Shown: one piece after another, positions 5,921 through 8,631 of the stretch
Numbering within the stretch: the first letter of the stretch is position 1
Layout: each line of letters starts with the position of its first letter
Assembly (NCBI GenBank): GCA_910585805.1
Contig: CAJUFB010000137.1
Location: 1 to 8,631, forward strand
DNA length: 8,631 bases
DNA from: an uncultured Acetatifactor sp.
Lineage (GTDB): Bacteria > Bacillota > Clostridia > Lachnospirales > Lachnospiraceae
Direction of reading: 5' to 3'
Made by a program: the position numbers and the translations under genes
The notes under the pieces: model-generated
Seen by the model: only the letters and a program-made list of their open reading frames with translations
What the model was told of the DNA's origin: nothing
Databases searched by the model: none

Positions 5921-6013
5921 GTATACTATAGGAAGCAAAAGCAGCTTCCTATAGTTGAATGCGGCGCATAGAGACGCGCCTTTTATCGGAAGCGAGGAGC
6001 ATGCTTCCGATAA
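5906..6013 (+). ncRNA. Candidate structured leader with exchangeable hairpins
   Basis: A perfect 12-base-pair hairpin (5925-5936 with 5944-5955, seven-base loop) is followed by a perfect 11-base-pair hairpin (5983-5993 with 6003-6013, nine-base loop). Both share the core GGAAGC/GCTTCC. Between them GGCGC/GCGCC (5963-5967 with 5976-5980) is followed by TTTT. A 14-base direct repeat with one mismatch (5906-5919 and 5941-5954) means the arm at 5926-5936 can pair upstream or downstream. This looks like a regulatory leader for the gene at 6048; no known RNA family is recognised. Confidence 0.45.
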
Positions 6014-6051
6014 GACATATAAACAGCAAAAAAGGAGGACATACACTATGA
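5959..6051 (+). CDS. Possible short leader ORF overlapping the next start
   Basis: An ATG at 5959 opens a 30-residue frame that spans the second half of the hairpin region; an internal ATG at 6001 would give the 16-residue MLPIRHINSKKGGHTL. The TGA (6049-6051) overlaps the ATG of the next gene as ATGA, the usual geometry of translational coupling. GAGGAG precedes ATG 6001 by only one base, and ATG 5959 has no ribosome binding site, so translation is doubtful. The strong AGGAGG of the downstream gene lies inside this frame. Confidence 0.2.
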   Translation: MRRIETRLLSEARSMLPIRHINSKKGGHTL

Positions 6052-6653
6052 AAAAGAACATCTTCAAGACCAAAGCTTTCCCCGCAGCCGCCCTTGCCAC
6101 AGCCTGCATCGGCATCCTTGCCGCCTGCTTCCTTTTCGGCAGGGAGGAAAAGCCCGACTTCCAGCCGGAAGAGCCCGTACCCGGCTCCATTGCCCAGGAA
6201 TGGCAGGAGACCCCCTCCCCCACCGCTCCCGTGGAAACCCGGGCAACGCCTGCCACCACTGGAAACAGCACAAGCCCTGCCGGCTCCACTGCCGCCCGGG
6301 AACAGAAGCCAGACGACATCCTGGAGGCTTACCCCATGGTGACCGGGGAAACCGACCAGCTGGTGACCATCGACTTCACCCCGGAGACGGAAGCACTGCA
6401 GCCGGAACCGCCCAAAGCCCCTGCAGCCGGAGCGGACGCCACCGACCCGGAACAGCCTCCCTCCTATACCCTGGAGGAACTGGAGCCGGAACCCACTGCC
6501 CCGCCCGCACAGCCCGATACCCCGGCTGCCGGAGCCACAGGTGAAAACGGAGCCGTATATGACCCCGTATTCGGCTGGGTAGTCCCCAGCACGGTAGAGC
6601 AGTCCACCATGGACAGCGCCGGAGACCCGGACAAGATGGTGGGGAACATGTAA
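6048..6653 (+). CDS. Pro/Glu-rich lipoprotein or membrane-anchored protein (DUF6550-like?)
   Basis: This 201-residue protein has a basic N-terminus (MKKNIFKTK) and a hydrophobic segment at 11-30 that contains LAAC at 24-27, an acceptable lipobox with Cys27. Residues 31-165 are low complexity, rich in Pro, Glu, Thr and Ala, and look like an extended spacer. The C-terminus is more conserved in character: NGAVYDPVFGWVVPSTVEQS at 167-186, ending DKMVGNM. I associate this arrangement with a family labelled DUF6550 in clostridial mobile elements, from memory only. A perfect AGGAGG nine bases before ATG 6048 fixes the start over an in-frame ATG at 5959-minus-4 (5955). It likely sits on the outer membrane face beside the pseudopilins. 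It is preceded by a structured leader and followed by a terminator hairpin, so its dosage may be set apart from its neighbours. Confidence 0.62.
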   Translation: MKKNIFKTKAFPAAALATACIGILAACFLFGREEKPDFQPEEPVPGSIAQEWQETPSPTAPVETRATPATTGNSTSPAGSTAAREQKPDDILEAYPMVTGETDQLVTIDFTPETEALQPEPPKAPAAGADATDPEQPPSYTLEELEPEPTAPPAQPDTPAAGATGENGAVYDPVFGWVVPSTVEQSTMDSAGDPDKMVGNM

Positions 6654-6705
6654 GCCTGGGCAAACCTGCCACACATAACAGAACAAAACTGAATATCGTG
6701 AAACC

Positions 6706-6736
6706 GGAAGCTGCCTGCCCATGGCAGCTTTCTTTT
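6706..6736 (+). terminator. Rho-independent terminator after the lipoprotein gene
   Basis: GGAAGCTGCC (6706-6715... left arm including G6706-G6707) pairs with GGCAGCTTTC (6723-6732) around a seven-base loop, with one G-U pair. The run TTTCTTTTA follows. It begins 53 bases after the stop at 6653 and ends only 22 bases before the ribosome binding site of the next gene. Confidence 0.65.
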
Positions 6737-6774
6737 ATGCCATCAAAAACAATTGAAAAGGAGCGTGATACTAT

Positions 6775-8628
6775 TTGAAAAGACTAACATCCCTTCTCCT
6801 CGCCCTTGCCCTGCTCTTCTGCCTCCCCGCCACGGCCCATGCCGCCGGGAACGGCAACATGGACGCAGGGGGCGGCGGCATGGGACAGGGTACTGACCAG
6901 AACAAATGGACACCCGGCAATGACGGCGTGCGCATCACCGTCATCGACACGGAGAGCGGCGCCGCCGTCTCCACCCCCATGGACTTCTCCAACCAGGCCC
7001 AGACAGGCACCGTCCTCCACTTCGGCAAGGTCAGCAAGCTGCAGTACCAGAACGGGGCCAGCCTGCAGATACAGGCCGGCGGCTCCTACAGCTGCATCCA
7101 GCCCGCCAACCCCATGCCCACCATTGTCAGCTCCACGGGCAGGAACAGCATCGAGACCATCAAGCGCTACTTCTGCAGCGAGTACGCCTGCATGATGGTG
7201 GCGGAGGCCGCCGGCATGGACTATGACGCCATGGTCTCCGGCAGGTACAAGCTGATGGTGGAGCCCATAGCCTACTTCACCCACAACGGCCAGTACTACT
7301 GCATGACCGCCACGGAGGCCGCCCTCTACGACCAGCTCTCCGGAGGGGCCCTGCGCCGCACCATGACCTCCCTGACCCATAAGAACCTTGCCCTCTCCAT
7401 GTTCCTGGAGGATGACGACCTGGGGATCGGCGCATGGGGAGGCAGCACCACCGGGACGCAGTCCAACACGGACATCATAAACAGCCTGGGCGTTGGCATC
7501 GTCTGGTTCAATGAGCCCCCTTCCCCGGACGACCCCGGCGGCGGTTCCCCCGGCGGCGGCATCGCCCTCCCCGATTCGGACTACCGGGTGGACACGGACG
7601 TCATCACCACCGTCACCCTGTCCACGGACACCGACCTTACCCCGGACAACCCTGCCACCGTGACCTTCCACATCCTGGGGACAGACTACAAGGTGAACAA
7701 CATCGTCATCCCAAAGGACGACTGCCAGCTGGTGTGGGTCAAATGGCATACGCCGGCCACGCCCCAGGACGTCAGCATCACCGTCACAGTCAACAGGGGA
7801 ACCCTCTCCAGGAACACCATCACCGCCAGGATTGTGGACCTGAGCGAGCGGATCCCGCCCGACCCCCTGGCAACGGACACCTGCCCCGGCTACTCCGTGC
7901 CGCCCCTGCCGTCAAACCCGCAGAAGCCCTCCGCCAGCTGGGGCGTGTGGAGCTGCAGCTGGAGCCCCAACTGGCAGTGGCACGCGGACTGGCAGTGGCA
8001 TGAGGACATGCAGTGGCACCCCAACATGCAGTGGCATGACACAGAATGCACGGAAGACTGCCCCAGACGCTGCGAGGGCGGCCATGGGGAATGGAAAGAC
8101 GATGGGGAATGGCGGGACGACGGCCGGTGGGTGGACGAGGGCGAATGGAAAGATGACGGGGAATGGGAATACAGCTACACCGGCTATTACGCTACCCTCT
8201 CCGGCTCCATGACCCTGCTGCCGGACGACATCGTGCCCACGGCAAACGGTAAGGACATGAAGAGCGGCTACGGCGTAAAGACGGAGGTGCGTGCCTCCCT
8301 GTCCACCAATGCGCCGTCCGGGCATTACACCACCCCACAGACCGCCCTCTCCACTTTCCCGGAGTTCCAGTACAAGACCTACCTGCGGCTCCTGCAGCGT
8401 ATCTCTGGCGGGCACAATGCGAAGTTCACCTTCCGCCCCAATGAATTCTCCACTTACAGGCGGAACGTCCATTTCACCCCTGTGTGGCTGCCGGACAATA
8501 CCGATTACCGGATATACACGCAGGTATGGGACACCTGGACGCCTGGCGGGATGCTGTCCGTGAACGTGGACGACCACACCACCATCCACCAGTCCGTCTT
8601 TGACGACTGGTATACCAACCGTGAGTAG
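6775..8628 (+). CDS. Large secreted protein with Trp-rich repeat blocks
   Basis: This 617-residue protein starts at TTG, with AAGGAG eleven bases upstream and no alternative. Residues 1-23 are a typical signal peptide (LLLALALLFCLPATAHA), with cleavage near Ala23/Ala24. A Gly-rich linker (31-38) leads to domain 1 (about 45-250), which has four cysteines (107, 134, 139, 176) and VEPIAYFTHNGQYYCMTATEAALY at 162-185. A second linker (255-263) precedes an apparent beta-sandwich (about 270-357). Residues 389-466 hold 14 tryptophans in two repeat blocks with a CX3CX3CX3H motif between them. Domain 3 (about 468-617) is rich in Thr, Tyr and Asp. There is no C-terminal membrane segment or LPXTG, so it is released or held by a partner. 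I have seen similar proteins in clostridial conjugative elements without assigned function. A surface or adhesive role in the pilus-like system is inference. Confidence 0.75.
   Translation: MKRLTSLLLALALLFCLPATAHAAGNGNMDAGGGGMGQGTDQNKWTPGNDGVRITVIDTESGAAVSTPMDFSNQAQTGTVLHFGKVSKLQYQNGASLQIQAGGSYSCIQPANPMPTIVSSTGRNSIETIKRYFCSEYACMMVAEAAGMDYDAMVSGRYKLMVEPIAYFTHNGQYYCMTATEAALYDQLSGGALRRTMTSLTHKNLALSMFLEDDDLGIGAWGGSTTGTQSNTDIINSLGVGIVWFNEPPSPDDPGGGSPGGGIALPDSDYRVDTDVITTVTLSTDTDLTPDNPATVTFHILGTDYKVNNIVIPKDDCQLVWVKWHTPATPQDVSITVTVNRGTLSRNTITARIVDLSERIPPDPLATDTCPGYSVPPLPSNPQKPSASWGVWSCSWSPNWQWHADWQWHEDMQWHPNMQWHDTECTEDCPRRCEGGHGEWKDDGEWRDDGRWVDEGEWKDDGEWEYSYTGYYATLSGSMTLLPDDIVPTANGKDMKSGYGVKTEVRASLSTNAPSGHYTTPQTALSTFPEFQYKTYLRLLQRISGGHNAKFTFRPNEFSTYRRNVHFTPVWLPDNTDYRIYTQVWDTWTPGGMLSVNVDDHTTIHQSVFDDWYTNRE
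7969..8040 (+). repeat. Four 18-base units encoding xxQWHx
   Basis: Four tandem in-frame 18-base units encode NWQWHA, DWQWHE, DMQWHP and NMQWHD (residues 399-422). The core CAGTGGCA is invariant in all four. This suggests recent tandem duplication followed by drift at flanking positions. Confidence 0.9.
8086..8172 (+). repeat. Tandem 18-base units encoding GEWxDD
   Basis: Four full 18-base units encode GEWKDD, GEWRDD, GRWVDE and GEWKDD, followed by a partial fifth, GEWEY (residues 438-466). Each unit has one Trp and two or three acidic residues. The period is the same as in the QWH block just upstream, but the chemistry is opposite: acidic rather than His-bearing. Confidence 0.9.
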
Positions 8629-8631
8629 CCA

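Noticed and set aside
5963..5984. GGCGC/GCGCC followed by TTTT as a stand-alone terminator
   Set aside because: The stem is only five pairs with an eight-base loop and the T-run is short and shared with the next hairpin; kept only as part of the leader structure.
5955..6047. In-frame ATG at 5955 as start of the lipoprotein-like gene
   Set aside because: The extension would run through the hairpins and put 31 polar residues before the signal segment. AGGAGG nine bases before ATG 6048 is decisive.
6784..7749. Long antisense open frame opposite the secreted protein gene, and similar ones at 5949-6722 and 7912-8589
   Set aside because: They are GC-rich shadows: long valine/glycine/arginine-biased translations with no domain pattern, no ribosome binding site, and full overlap with clear genes.
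1..8631. CRISPR array, tRNA, rRNA, insertion sequence or integrase
   Set aside because: No spaced direct-repeat array, tRNA-like cloverleaf, rRNA sequence, transposase or recombinase reading frame was seen on either strand.

Overview
The window looks like part of an integrative conjugative element, or a similar mobile island, from a Gram-positive gut anaerobe of the Clostridia (Lachnospiraceae or Oscillospiraceae type). The evidence is strong purine-rich ribosome binding sites, a TTG start, a DUF4320-family protein beside a second TadE-like pseudopilin, and a very large secreted protein of a kind I associate with clostridial conjugative elements. The element assignment rests on protein resemblance recalled from memory. 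No integrase, relaxase or attachment site is visible.

The window has two compositional halves. Bases 1 to about 4,720 are AT-richer (a sampled line at 541-600 is 42% GC). From about 4,860 to the end it is GC-rich (a sampled line at 7201-7260 is 65% GC). The left half begins with the 17-codon tail of an unidentified gene and about 300 bases with no convincing gene. Two minus-strand genes follow, 38 bases apart: a membrane-anchored pectinacetylesterase/Notum-like serine hydrolase (360-1496) and a membrane-anchored alpha/beta hydrolase of the dienelactone-hydrolase/cutinase type (1535-2500). Divergent from them are a TetR-family regulator (2715-3230) and a 12-segment MFS transporter (3337-4509). 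The 214-base divergent region holds two overlapping promoters. Each has a related inverted repeat (half-site TGCAACTT) starting at its predicted +1, so the regulator probably controls both its own gene and the hydrolases. I infer a small regulated ester-cleavage plus transport module.

The right half is a plus-strand series: a DUF4320/TadE-like pseudopilin (4719-5270), a second TadE-like single-pass protein (5278-5871), a proline/acidic-rich lipoprotein or membrane-anchored protein (6048-6653) and a 617-residue secreted protein (6775-8628). These are plausible cell-surface parts of a Tad-like pilus or conjugation apparatus. The secreted protein carries two blocks of six-residue Trp repeats joined by a CX3CX3CX3H motif.

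The most unusual non-coding structure is at 5906-6051. There, repeated GGAAGC/GCTTCC arms can form mutually exclusive hairpins ahead of the lipoprotein gene, followed by a short open frame whose stop overlaps that gene's ATG.
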